Assembly: GCA_934700895.1 (NCBI GenBank)
Contig: CAKUXV010000008.1
Location: 7,541-71,540, forward strand
Reading direction: 5' to 3'
Length of the DNA: 64,000 nucleotides
Source: an uncultured Bacilli bacterium
Lineage (GTDB): Bacteria > Bacillota_I > Bacilli_A > RFN20 > CAG-826
Shown: piece after piece, positions 8,371-16,608 of the stretch
How positions within the stretch are numbered: the first letter of the stretch is position 1
Layout of the letters: every line of letters starts with the position of its first letter
Made by a program: the position numbers and the translations under genes
The notes under the pieces: model-generated
Seen by the model: only the letters and a program-made list of their open reading frames with translations
Database searches by the model: none
What the model was told of the DNA's origin: nothing

Positions 8371-9018
8371 CTATTTTCGCCCTTTCAAGTTTTTCCAAAT
8401 GATTTGTACGCGCGTGGTTTCCCCGTTGATGATGGCGAGGCCATCACCACGCCCTTTTAGAAGTTCGAGTCCGCTTCGCCCAATGATGGCCTTGCTGTCG
8501 ATGACGGAAGATTGGGCGAACGCCATGCGATTAGGAATATAAGGGAAGAGCCCTTGTAGCTTCCGCATCGAAGCAACTTGAGAAGAAGCGATGAAATGGA
8601 AGAAGGGGTTCTTTCTTTGAATAAGCCCGATGAACTCCTTGTCCAGTCCACCCATATAATTGGCGAGTTCATCGACGATGAGATAAAGATTGTGATCTAA
8701 AGAATCGAGCTTGACCTTTAATTCGCTCAAGGCTTTCTCCACTTCCTCGGGACCGCGGACCCAGGTGGCATTACCCTTTTTGGATTCTTTCCAAAATTCG
8801 ATTCTTTTGGGATCGAACAAATAGAATTCCGCTGCCTTATTTTGCTCGCTGATTTGATCGTATAAAACATGCAGAAAAATAGATTTCCCAGCGCCTGTAG
8901 TCCCGGAAACCAATAGATTTTTGACTTGGTTGAAATCCAAGTAAAAATCTTTCCCTAATTCGATGCCGTCAAATTCTTTTCCGACTAAGACGACATTCTT
9001 TTTGTAATTTTCGTCCAT
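8371..9018 (-). CDS. minimal soluble FtsK/SpoIIIE-type ATPase
   Basis: A 215-residue protein consisting essentially of the FtsK motor core. It has Walker A GTTGAGKS (39-46), FDPKRIEF near 68, Walker B YLIVDELANYM with D116-E117, a sensor-like ASSQVASM, and the C-terminal IPNRMAFAQSS...GLELLKGRGDGLAI typical of FtsK motors. It lacks the N-terminal membrane domain and the gamma winged helix. Known: FtsK-type motors are hexameric double-stranded DNA translocases. A gamma-like domain is present instead in the 3913-5994 WYL protein, which suggests a split arrangement (inference). A GGGGGT element precedes the ATG. It is transcribed against its neighbours, with its own promoter region at 9019-9096. 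Confidence 0.85.
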   Translation of the reverse strand: MDENYKKNVVLVGKEFDGIELGKDFYLDFNQVKNLLVSGTTGAGKSIFLHVLYDQISEQNKAAEFYLFDPKRIEFWKESKKGNATWVRGPEEVEKALSELKVKLDSLDHNLYLIVDELANYMGGLDKEFIGLIQRKNPFFHFIASSQVASMRKLQGLFPYIPNRMAFAQSSVIDSKAIIGRSGLELLKGRGDGLAIINGETTRVQIIWKNLKGRK

Positions 9019-9345
9019 AGATTAAACCCCCGTTTATGCTTTTATTTTATCGGCAAACAACGAAAGAAAAAGGCCAAATCAATAGATGGGCTGATATTGG
9101 CACATTTTTGGAAGGGGCTTAAATCTCTTAAAAAATCATGGTATCCAGCCCCTGTTCATGGCATATTTAGGATAACGATTGGAAAGGGTGTCTACCCGAC
9201 TCCCTATCGATATCCAAAAAAGCATGAGGGTGTGCATATGAGGATAAGTGGAACTATTTTTGTCCCTATATGCGTCCATTTTTTCATTTTGTCCTGCATG
9301 CTGAAATTTTGACGTTATTCTTTTCGTGGATGAAGGAGGGGAAGC
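9019..9345. other. intergenic region between divergent genes
   Basis: A 327-base gap between the reverse FtsK-like gene and the forward WYL gene. It must hold both promoters, but I see no clear -35/-10 pair. It contains a copy of an 18-base element (9048-9065, TATCGGCAAACAACGAAA) that matches 17 of 18 bases with one arm of the inverted repeat at 33000-33052 in front of a Fic gene. A 71-codon frame at 9097-9312 has no Shine-Dalgarno and no protein-like composition. Confidence 0.5.
9048..9065. promoter_or_regulatory. putative regulator half-site, shared with a Fic promoter
   Basis: TATCGGCAAACAACGAAA lies 30 bases upstream of the reverse FtsK-like gene. The same sequence with one change occurs at 33001-33018, 18 bases upstream of the reverse Fic gene, where it is one arm of an inverted repeat. 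This may be a binding site for a common regulator; only one arm is present here, so confidence is low. Confidence 0.3.
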
Positions 9346-10815
9346 ATGGAAGACACACGCATCCATCAACGAGAGATCCTGATTACCTTGGATTATCTTT
9401 TGCATCATACCGATGAAAAGAATCCTGCTAGAGCAGTGGAGATTTGTCGTTATGCGAATAAAGAATACGGTATTACCTACCAAGGAGAAGGGGTGTCAGG
9501 AAACCAAATCAAGCGTCAACGCGTTTCGGAATGCCTGAAATATCTAAAAGAGTTATCGGATAAGTTTGATTTTCCTTTTGTTTTGGAACGTACGGAAGGC
9601 GGCAAATATTACATCGAGCAAAGAAATAGCCTCACCGTTGAGCAAACTGCCCGCGTTTTAGCCGCTATTCACAATGACCCGTATATCGGAGAGAATGACA
9701 CGGATCTTTATGAAGAACGGATTCTCGATGCTTTTGCCACTACCGAAGACTCCAAAGAGGCCATTAAAAAACTAAGAACCCGCTATCTCCAAGGGGAAGA
9801 AAAGCAACCGGAAGAAATCATCCAAAAAATCGAGATTCTAGAAAAAGCGTACCGCAATAACTCCCCGATTAAGGTCCAATGGCCCGGAGAAAAGTATCCT
9901 GAATGGACCAAGGTCTGCTACTTAAAGGAAGTCAATCACGACCCCTGCGCTTTCCTTTTGCCCGCTTGTTCCCTCCCAAGCAAAGACGGCAAGGACCATT
10001 ATTTGTTCGATAAAATCGAAAATATCGTGCTTCCTTCCACAAACTATAATCAGTTGGCTTGCTCCGATGAGAAAGAAATAAAGCAATACGCGGATAACGA
10101 AGCGGTCTTCGAATTGTCGAACCCCAAATTAGCCAAAAGATACGGCCGTTTGGACCGCATGTTGAAGAAAATGATCCCTTCGCTTGGAGAAAAAGACGGC
10201 GTCGTTTCGTTCTATTTCAAGGATGTGGACGAGGGGGTGATTTCCAAATCCTTCGAATCCTTCTTTGACGAAAAACTTCATTGCCAAAATGTCGAAAATG
10301 CAAATCTAATGTTGGGGCGGGAATGCGATCTCGATCACCGCAAAATGTCTCTCATCATAAGGAAGAAAGAAGACCCATCAAACCAAAAACTCGTCCATTT
10401 CTTCACCGACCTTGCTTCATTCAAATCCTGGTTGCTATCTGATCCTTTTGGCGATGGGGAAACCTGTATCGGCGATTACGTAGAAGTGATGAGCCCCGAA
10501 AGCATTAACGTCGATTTTGCAAATTATTATTTGAAGAAGATGGACATTTACTATAACTACCTAACCTCCAGACAAAGGCAGCATTTGCTGAATGCCAAAC
10601 GGGTTGCTGATATCGTAGATGCGCAAAAATATTTCCATTCGTACGAGGGTGGCTATCCCCTTGATATCGCGATTCGTTGTCCTGAATGTGGCGGAACGGT
10701 ATTTTTCAAAGGGGAGGGGAAACCCTGCGTATGTTCTCGCTGCGGGACCGTGCTATATGACGGCAGGAAGGGCTCTAAAAAGCAGAACAAAGATTTTAAA
10801 GAAACAAATAGGTGA
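9346..10815 (+). CDS. WYL-type transcriptional regulator with C-terminal zinc ribbon
   Basis: A 489-residue protein with GAAGGAGGGG upstream. The N-terminal 100 residues form a winged helix that includes an insertion (KRQRVSECLKYLKELSDKF). Then comes a helical LTVEQTARVLAAI segment, a WYL-like domain about 165-245 (beginning EKAYRNNSPIKVQW) and a WCX-like region (RYGRLDRMLKKMI...). The C-terminus carries C445-x2-C448 and C461/C463-x2-C466, a zinc ribbon unusual for WYL regulators. Known: WYL proteins sense ligands and regulate defence and DNA-damage genes. It heads the unit 9346-14969 and probably regulates it (inference from position). Confidence 0.75.
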   Translation: MEDTRIHQREILITLDYLLHHTDEKNPARAVEICRYANKEYGITYQGEGVSGNQIKRQRVSECLKYLKELSDKFDFPFVLERTEGGKYYIEQRNSLTVEQTARVLAAIHNDPYIGENDTDLYEERILDAFATTEDSKEAIKKLRTRYLQGEEKQPEEIIQKIEILEKAYRNNSPIKVQWPGEKYPEWTKVCYLKEVNHDPCAFLLPACSLPSKDGKDHYLFDKIENIVLPSTNYNQLACSDEKEIKQYADNEAVFELSNPKLAKRYGRLDRMLKKMIPSLGEKDGVVSFYFKDVDEGVISKSFESFFDEKLHCQNVENANLMLGRECDLDHRKMSLIIRKKEDPSNQKLVHFFTDLASFKSWLLSDPFGDGETCIGDYVEVMSPESINVDFANYYLKKMDIYYNYLTSRQRQHLLNAKRVADIVDAQKYFHSYEGGYPLDIAIRCPECGGTVFFKGEGKPCVCSRCGTVLYDGRKGSKKQNKDFKETNR

Positions 10816-10824
10816 AAATAAACT

Positions 10825-11583
10825 ATGTTAATTCAAGCCGAACAAACAAAATCGAAGGAGTACGCGTTGAAAGAAAACTCCGATGGTCTAGTTGAGTTGA
10901 CCGAGGATAACGTGGCTAGGGTGGAGGCCATGATTGCTAGCAATTCGACATACAAAAAATCCGCTAATCGCGCGTGCGGGCCCGATGGCAAAAAATACAA
11001 TGGATCCACGGCATACTGGGTGACGGCATTCGACGACTGTGTAAAAAAGAACATCAATAATGGCAATAAAACTTACCAGGATATTATCAAAAACATCGTC
11101 GAAACGGTTGATCGCGAAAACAGTACCCATTTAAATGCTGACAATGCAGGGCGCGCCGAGATTACCAAAAGGATTTGTGGCTACAAAGTTCCCGCTCTCG
11201 TCGACTTGCTGAAAACTCCAAATCCGTCTACAGGACCGAAATATGTGCTAATTGATGAGCTGTCTAAACCGGTCGTTTCAGACGGAAAAAGCAGATCTAA
11301 TTTCTCATTCGCTACAAAATTTTGCCACTATATGGCCTTTTATCTATTTGACGGAAAACCTGAGCAGGACAACTTTTCCATATATGATGGCATCATGGAA
11401 AAGGCGATAAGAAAACACGCCGAACAACTAGGCATTGCTATTCCTAAGAACTTGAAGTCGTTTAAGGGCCATTATGCGGCATATATGGATACAATCGATA
11501 AGGTTCGCAAAGCTTGCCAAAACAAGGGCCAAGACATCAGCCGCAATGGTCTCGACCATTTGCTTTGGTATTACTACAAATAA
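10825..11583 (+). CDS. hypothetical protein, paralogue of the 7614-8339 product
   Basis: 252 residues, nine bases after the preceding gene, with AGGTGA nine bases upstream of the ATG. Motifs: SFATKFCHYMAFYLFDG near 160-176, FSIYDGIMEKAIRKHAEQLG near 183, and the terminal SRNGLDHLLWYYYK. The order [S]-x-[A]-[T]-K...H...IYD resembles proteins with an OGG-type helix-hairpin-helix fold found beside restriction and defence genes (inference; catalytic Lys/Asp not established). The N-terminus is Lys/Asn-rich. It lies in the operon with a WYL regulator and two metalloprotease-like genes. Confidence 0.65.
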   Translation: MLIQAEQTKSKEYALKENSDGLVELTEDNVARVEAMIASNSTYKKSANRACGPDGKKYNGSTAYWVTAFDDCVKKNINNGNKTYQDIIKNIVETVDRENSTHLNADNAGRAEITKRICGYKVPALVDLLKTPNPSTGPKYVLIDELSKPVVSDGKSRSNFSFATKFCHYMAFYLFDGKPEQDNFSIYDGIMEKAIRKHAEQLGIAIPKNLKSFKGHYAAYMDTIDKVRKACQNKGQDISRNGLDHLLWYYYK

Positions 11584-11633
11584 GAATTCGGTGAATTGGC
11601 TAAAAACGGAAGAATCAAAAGAAGGGGATGAAA

Positions 11634-13499
11634 ATGAGCGATGAAATTATGGATTCGGCTATGAAAAAGGACTTTCTAGAAAGAATGAAAGTTCGTTTTA
11701 ACAATTGCAATAAATGTGCCAATTCCCATTTATATGGCATGGCGCTTACATATTTTGATCTTCCCTCTAGAAAACGCAATGTGGAAGCTCAACGCGCCCT
11801 TTCTCACATCCAGGCTCAAGTCGTTTTAAGCGATGAACAGCCTGTAGACACCTGCTATCTTACCCGAGAGGATTTCCCAAAATGGGACAATAACTTAAAT
11901 GACCGTTTTCAGGATAGCTGTCAATTAGAAGAAATGATCGGGTTCCTCAGCCGTGCTCGGGAGAGCATAGAACTCGATGAGAGCGATCGCTATTCTTTGA
12001 CTTCACCGCGGCTAGGCGATTATCGAGAATCACCGGTGCCGACGATTACCATTTATTATCGGAACCATTCCTATTTTAAAAAATGGATGGCAAATCAAGA
12101 GGACCCCGATTTGAAATCTTGTTTCGAAGCGGAAATATGCATGACGTATGCTCACGAATATTGCCATCATATCCACCACTGCGCTTTTAAACTGATGGGG
12201 AAGAAGTATGCCATTGACGGGTCTTGGGAAAGAAGGGTGGTCGCCGAATCCTTGGCGGACTATTACGCCATTTGGTTCTTGGGTGAACGCATTGGTGTTG
12301 GAGACCCATTATCGGCTTACTGGACGGTGAGTGATGAGAGGATTCGTCTATGGAAAAAATATTTTGGATCGCCATGGCCCTATGCCTATGCGCTTCTCAT
12401 TGAACAGAGCCGGCAAAAGTCCATAAGGTGGAGGGAGATCTTCGACCAATCTATATCCAGCTGGCATGAAGCCTATCTTACCCTGATGGATGGAACAAAA
12501 ATTCAATCGTTTGAAAAGATGGAAATCGATGATTCTATTGGCGCGGCGGCCTCCCGAATTTCAAAACGTTCCAAAGTCCCTAGCGACATTATCTTAGCCG
12601 AATTTGGCTTTGAGAAAACGAAACCGACCATTCCCACCTCCTCGAAGCCTCCCAAGGATGCCTTTGTCTTTATCTATAGCATTCCCGGTCAAGAAATCCA
12701 CAGAACGAAAGATGTCTCCGACTTCCTTCAAACTGGTCAATACGAATTCCACACGCCGTTTCTGCTCTTTTACCTTTATGACCCGGAGGACCTCGTCAGC
12801 TGCGAACTTCTAAAAGACCACGGGGCCGATTTATGCAATCGCTCCTCCGCTAACGTAACAATCCTCACTTTTCTCAAGAAGGAAGTTACTAGTCTATGGG
12901 ATAACGTTATTTACGATGGACGAACTAAATCTAGCACGAAGCCAACAAAGTCGCGGATTCACGACACCCTCCAAACATTCGAAAATACTTTCGACGCCTC
13001 TAAGCCTTTCTTGATTTTGGTCAAGAAGCAAAATGGCGAGGAGGAATCCGCCGTTATTCCGTTGGAGGGGATGGATTCGTCTCAGCAGTTCCATGTATTG
13101 AAAAATGTCCTGCATGAGATAGAAGCCCACCCCGATGTAGACGTGGATTCCTTGTCCCGCCAATTCAAAGGGGACATGCCTGTCTTGTTTGCAAAGAATA
13201 ACGGGTGGAAAGAATCGAAACGCAAGTTGGCTTGCCACGATTTCTTCCAAACAGCCAGAAATCGAATGCCTGGAAGGCTGAGAACAATCAAATCCCTTGC
13301 CGACATCCTTTATTGCGATGAGAACGTCGTCCGATATAAAAGAGACAACGCCGCGTTTACCCGAGAGGAATGTTTGAAACTTGGAATTCGATTCCATTTA
13401 AGCATCGATGAATTCAACGCTTTCCTTCGTCTTAATGGTCTCCTTGAGCTAGGTGAGGAAGAAGAACACACCATCAAAAGGGCTTTAAAGCAATCCTGA
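11634..13499 (+). CDS. HExxH metalloprotease-like protein with C-terminal helix-turn-helix-like domain
   Basis: About 621 residues. The ATG at 11634 is preferred because AAGGGG lies six bases upstream; the ATG at 11628 overlaps that site. H174-E-Y-C-H178 followed by A204-ESLADYYA is the gluzincin-like layout HExxH...E of a zinc peptidase. Residues about 340-420 form a beta domain (AFVFIYSIPGQEI...). The C-terminal 60 residues (SLADILYCDENVVRYKRDN...LKLGIRFHLSIDEFNAFLRLNGL) resemble the HTH-like domain often attached to kinases and macro-domain proteins in defence loci. There is no signal peptide, so it acts in the cytosol. Inference: a protease cleaving a host or partner protein, perhaps a regulator, on activation. 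Confidence 0.7.
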   Translation: MSDEIMDSAMKKDFLERMKVRFNNCNKCANSHLYGMALTYFDLPSRKRNVEAQRALSHIQAQVVLSDEQPVDTCYLTREDFPKWDNNLNDRFQDSCQLEEMIGFLSRARESIELDESDRYSLTSPRLGDYRESPVPTITIYYRNHSYFKKWMANQEDPDLKSCFEAEICMTYAHEYCHHIHHCAFKLMGKKYAIDGSWERRVVAESLADYYAIWFLGERIGVGDPLSAYWTVSDERIRLWKKYFGSPWPYAYALLIEQSRQKSIRWREIFDQSISSWHEAYLTLMDGTKIQSFEKMEIDDSIGAAASRISKRSKVPSDIILAEFGFEKTKPTIPTSSKPPKDAFVFIYSIPGQEIHRTKDVSDFLQTGQYEFHTPFLLFYLYDPEDLVSCELLKDHGADLCNRSSANVTILTFLKKEVTSLWDNVIYDGRTKSSTKPTKSRIHDTLQTFENTFDASKPFLILVKKQNGEEESAVIPLEGMDSSQQFHVLKNVLHEIEAHPDVDVDSLSRQFKGDMPVLFAKNNGWKESKRKLACHDFFQTARNRMPGRLRTIKSLADILYCDENVVRYKRDNAAFTREECLKLGIRFHLSIDEFNAFLRLNGLLELGEEEEHTIKRALKQS

Positions 13500-13637
13500 C
13501 CCCCGACATCGTCTAGACAAAGAAGCATTCAGCCCTTCAAACAACCAACGATTATCTATGAAAATCGGTATTTTCATTACCGCCTGTAGCTTTCCTATTC
13601 TTTCCATTCAAAACATAACAAAAAGGAGAAAATCAAC

Positions 13638-14969
13638 ATGAAACCCTTCGACAAAGTCATTGGATACCAAAAAGTAAAAGACGAATTAAACCAAATCCTC
13701 GACATGATTCAAAATCCCGCCATCTATGAAGAAATGGGAGCCAATCTCCCCCGTGGCATCCTCTTTTATGGCGATCCCGGCATGGGCAAAACGCTTCTTG
13801 CTACTTCGTTTATCGAAGCATCGGGATTACCCGTTTATACCGTTACGAAAAACAAAGACGAGCAGGGCGTTATGAAAGACATCAATGCCGCCTTCGAAGA
13901 AGCGGTGAAAAACAAACAGGCCATCGTTTTCTTTGATGATATCGATAAATTTTGCTCGGAAGATCGAAAAGATGCCGACGCGCCTTGCTTTGTGACCATC
14001 CAATCGAATATGGACGCTTGTAAAGACAAGGGGGTAGTGGTTGTTGCTACCGCCAATAAAGCCAACAAGATGCCCAAGTCCTTGCTTCGTAGCGGCCGTT
14101 TAGACCACCAATTCCCGATCGAAATTCCAGGGAAAGAAGGCGCCGCGGCCATCGTGGAATATTACCTTCGCAAGCGGAAGGTAGATCCTAATGCGAATTA
14201 TGAAGATATCACGAAGATGGTCAGTTATTCTTCCTGCGCGAATTTGGATAAGGTCATTAATGAGAGCGCCGTTATCGCTGCCCGTAAACGAAAGAAAGTC
14301 GTGGGAACCGAAGATATTGTGGAAGCCTATCTGAAAGACCGTTATCAGGGTTACGGTTCCACGAAGCGCAGCCCTGAAGAACAAAGGATGATTGCTATCC
14401 ACGAAGCGGGGCATTGCGCGGTTGCTGAGGTGCTTCGGAAAGGAGCTGTGGGTCTTGTTTCCATTCGCGCGGTCGGAGGATTCACTCAACTGGATACCCC
14501 CTTTACTCGCCGTGGCCAATCCATTTTGCTTTGCCTTGGCGGGAAGGCGGCGTGCGAACTCTATGAATCCGGACGCGTCGCCAGCGGTTGCCAATCCGAT
14601 TTAGACAAAGCCGCTTCACAACTTCGCGAAGGCATCACGAATAATGCAATCTATGGAATTGGGTTTTTGTCGACGGACTACGACGTTTCCCCATTTTATA
14701 AGGCGCGGGTGGAAAACGTTATTGCCGGCGAGTTAGAACGTTATCTCTATCAATGCCGCGATATCCTGATTAAAAACCGCGATTTTGTCCTCGCTCTAGC
14801 GGATGAACTTTACAAGAAGGAAACCCTTCTTTATAGCGATGTCCAACGGATTCGCGCTTCTTTTTCCATTATCCCTTGTCCGGATTATTCCGAGCTAAAT
14901 GGAACGGATGAAATTCAAGAAGAAGAAAAGGACTCGGAAGGAGAGGAGGATTCGGAAGAGGATTTATAA
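13638..14969 (+). CDS. soluble FtsH-like AAA+ zinc metalloprotease (M41)
   Basis: 443 residues, AAAAAGGAG upstream. The AAA module has Walker A GDPGMGKT (45-52), Walker B IVFFDDI (96-102) and SRH arginines in SLLRSGRLD (148-156). The M41 peptidase follows, with H255-E-A-G-H259 and the third zinc ligand probably D321 (SDLDKAA). The acidic tail is Glu/Asp-rich. It differs from canonical FtsH in lacking both N-terminal transmembrane helices and in having Asp instead of Glu as the second Walker B acid, which may slow ATP hydrolysis. Known: FtsH unfolds and degrades proteins processively. Here a soluble, locus-encoded version sits 138 bases after another metalloprotease-like gene, suggesting a dedicated proteolytic role. 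Confidence 0.85.
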   Translation: MKPFDKVIGYQKVKDELNQILDMIQNPAIYEEMGANLPRGILFYGDPGMGKTLLATSFIEASGLPVYTVTKNKDEQGVMKDINAAFEEAVKNKQAIVFFDDIDKFCSEDRKDADAPCFVTIQSNMDACKDKGVVVVATANKANKMPKSLLRSGRLDHQFPIEIPGKEGAAAIVEYYLRKRKVDPNANYEDITKMVSYSSCANLDKVINESAVIAARKRKKVVGTEDIVEAYLKDRYQGYGSTKRSPEEQRMIAIHEAGHCAVAEVLRKGAVGLVSIRAVGGFTQLDTPFTRRGQSILLCLGGKAACELYESGRVASGCQSDLDKAASQLREGITNNAIYGIGFLSTDYDVSPFYKARVENVIAGELERYLYQCRDILIKNRDFVLALADELYKKETLLYSDVQRIRASFSIIPCPDYSELNGTDEIQEEEKDSEGEEDSEEDL

Positions 14970-15175
14970 TTTCCTTTTTCGGACGATGAAGCAGGAAAGG
15001 CAGGATAAAAAGGCATTCGCCAAGAAGGGTGGAAGCCTTTTGCCCTGAATAATGATTGCAAAAGATTTTGATGGGGAATAAAAAGTGCCAAAAATCCGTC
15101 AATTCATAACATATAAAAAAGAAGCAATTGTTCTCAAAACTGAAAATCTAACGGGTTGAAAAGCCAAAAAAACAC

Positions 15176-15253
15176 GGAATGAAACGCGAAAATATCACTG
15201 AACATAAAGTAAAAATATCACGGAATGAAACTTGAAAATATCACGAAATGATA
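15176..15253 (+). repeat. 23-bp direct repeats (iterons), three full copies plus a partial
   Basis: Copies at 15176-15198, 15199-15221 and 15222-15244 follow each other without spacers, and a partial copy starts at 15245. Copies 1 and 3 differ only at two central bases; copy 2 is diverged in its first half. All end in AAAATATCAC and copies 1 and 3 begin GGAATGAAAC. They overlap the likely promoter of the ATPase gene, so they may be operator sites for an autoregulator. Confidence 0.8.
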
Positions 15254-15259
15254 TAAGAT
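15232..15259 (+). promoter_or_regulatory. putative sigma-70 promoter for the DUF4143 ATPase
   Basis: TTGAAA (15232-15237) is followed at 16 bases by TAAGAT (15254-15259), with TATAAG at 14 bases as an alternative -10. The -35 lies inside the third 23-bp repeat and the -10 directly after it, so a protein bound to the repeats would block RNA polymerase. Confidence 0.45.
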
Positions 15260-15284
15260 TTAGCCATCGGAGGGGGACGTTCCT

Positions 15285-16559
15285 ATGGATTTACCAAATT
15301 ACAAAAAACGAATCATCGATGAGCAAGTAGATACTTATCTTGGTACCTTTGGGGCCGTGTTGATCGAAGGTCCAAAATGGTGCGGAAAAACCTGGACGGC
15401 TAAGAAGCATTCTAACAGTGAATTCCTCCTTGCTGACCCTAAGGGCAACTTCAACAACAAGCGCCTTGCCTTGATGGATCCTAGTTTTGTTCTAGAAGGT
15501 GCAACGCCCCGTTTAATCGACGAATGGCAAGAAGTGCCCGCCCTTTGGGATGCCGTAAGGGGATGGGTGGATACCCATCCTGCCTCTGGCCAGTTTTTGT
15601 TAACGGGTTCCGCCACGATCAATAAGCATCGATATATCCATACGGGAACCGGTCGAATTGCCCGATTAAAAATGAGGACGATGTCTCTTTATGAAAGTGG
15701 CTATTCCAGTGGCCTTGTTTCTTTGGAGGATATTTGCAATAACGTTGCTCCTAACGTCATGACCGGCGAAGTGCAATTAAAAGACTTGATCCGATATATT
15801 TTGCTTGGCGGCTGGCCTTTGGTCACGGATTCCAGCATCGAGAAAGGCCTTCTTATTGCCAAAGAATATGTGAAGTCTGTTTTAAATGAGGATATCTATA
15901 AAATAGACGACGTAGAACGGGATTCTCATAAAGTCGAATTGTTGCTCCGCTCCCTTGCTCGTAACGAAGCCACGACGGCAAGCAATGCTATTTTAGTCAA
16001 AGACATCAAGGACAAGGACTTCGACGACGTCAACGTCGACACGCTTGCCAACTACATGGACATACTGAAAAACTTGCATTTGATTGAAAATATTCCTCCT
16101 TATTCAAGCAAATTCCGTTCTGGAATCCGAGTCAAACAAAGCGAAAAACGCCATTTTGTTGATCCGTCTTTGCCTTGCGCTTTACTTGGGTTAACGGAAA
16201 AGAAGTTGCTTGGCGATTTAGAATTGCTCGGATTCCTTTTTGAATCAATGGTAGAACGAGACCTATGGACTTACACCGAATCCTTTGGGGCGAAACTATT
16301 CCATTATCAAGACTATAAAAATAACGAAATGGATGCGGTAATTGAGCTACCGGATGGCGCTTGGTGTGGCGTGGAGATCAAACTTGGCGCGAATAAAATC
16401 GATGAAGCGGCGGAAAACCTGCTTCGCATTCAAGATGCCATCAAGGCCTCCAATGGCAAAACGGCCCAGGCTCTATGCGTGATATGCGGCTTGGCGAACG
16501 CGGCTTATCGGCGTCCTGATGGTGTCTACGTCGTCCCCATTACAGCCTTGAAAAACTAA
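15285..16559 (+). CDS. DUF4143 ATPase (AAA_14 plus nuclease-like domain)
   Basis: 424 residues, GGAGGGGG upstream. Residues 1-160 form an AAA_14 domain with Walker A GPKWCGKT near 27-34, Walker B RLIDEWQEVP near 79-88 and a sensor ITGS-like LLTGSATINKH. The C-terminal DUF4143 domain contains MDAVIELPDGAWCGVEIKLG, the D...ExK pattern of a PD-(D/E)XK-like fold. This is a common multi-copy family whose role is unsettled; it is often found beside toxin-antitoxin and mobile genes. This copy is intact, unlike the three others in the window. Its own promoter carries 23-bp repeats, which suggests tight regulation. Confidence 0.88.
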   Translation: MDLPNYKKRIIDEQVDTYLGTFGAVLIEGPKWCGKTWTAKKHSNSEFLLADPKGNFNNKRLALMDPSFVLEGATPRLIDEWQEVPALWDAVRGWVDTHPASGQFLLTGSATINKHRYIHTGTGRIARLKMRTMSLYESGYSSGLVSLEDICNNVAPNVMTGEVQLKDLIRYILLGGWPLVTDSSIEKGLLIAKEYVKSVLNEDIYKIDDVERDSHKVELLLRSLARNEATTASNAILVKDIKDKDFDDVNVDTLANYMDILKNLHLIENIPPYSSKFRSGIRVKQSEKRHFVDPSLPCALLGLTEKKLLGDLELLGFLFESMVERDLWTYTESFGAKLFHYQDYKNNEMDAVIELPDGAWCGVEIKLGANKIDEAAENLLRIQDAIKASNGKTAQALCVICGLANAAYRRPDGVYVVPITALKN

Positions 16560-16608
16560 AGTTTGGCTAAAATCTAATTGAATTAGAAAATAGTCGCAAC
16601 GGAGGAAA

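Larger units (their letters stand above)
14970..15284. other. intergenic region with direct repeats and promoter
   Basis: A 315-base gap. The first 200 bases show no gene, although their A/T-rich end may include a decayed terminator. The last 110 bases contain three and a half 23-bp direct repeats and a promoter in front of the DUF4143 ATPase gene (described separately). Confidence 0.6.

Noticed and set aside
9097..9312. 71-codon forward frame between the FtsK-like and WYL genes
   Set aside because: No Shine-Dalgarno, no protein-like pattern and it fills a divergent promoter region.
15176..15253. CRISPR array
   Set aside because: The repeats are directly contiguous with no spacers and no cas genes are present.
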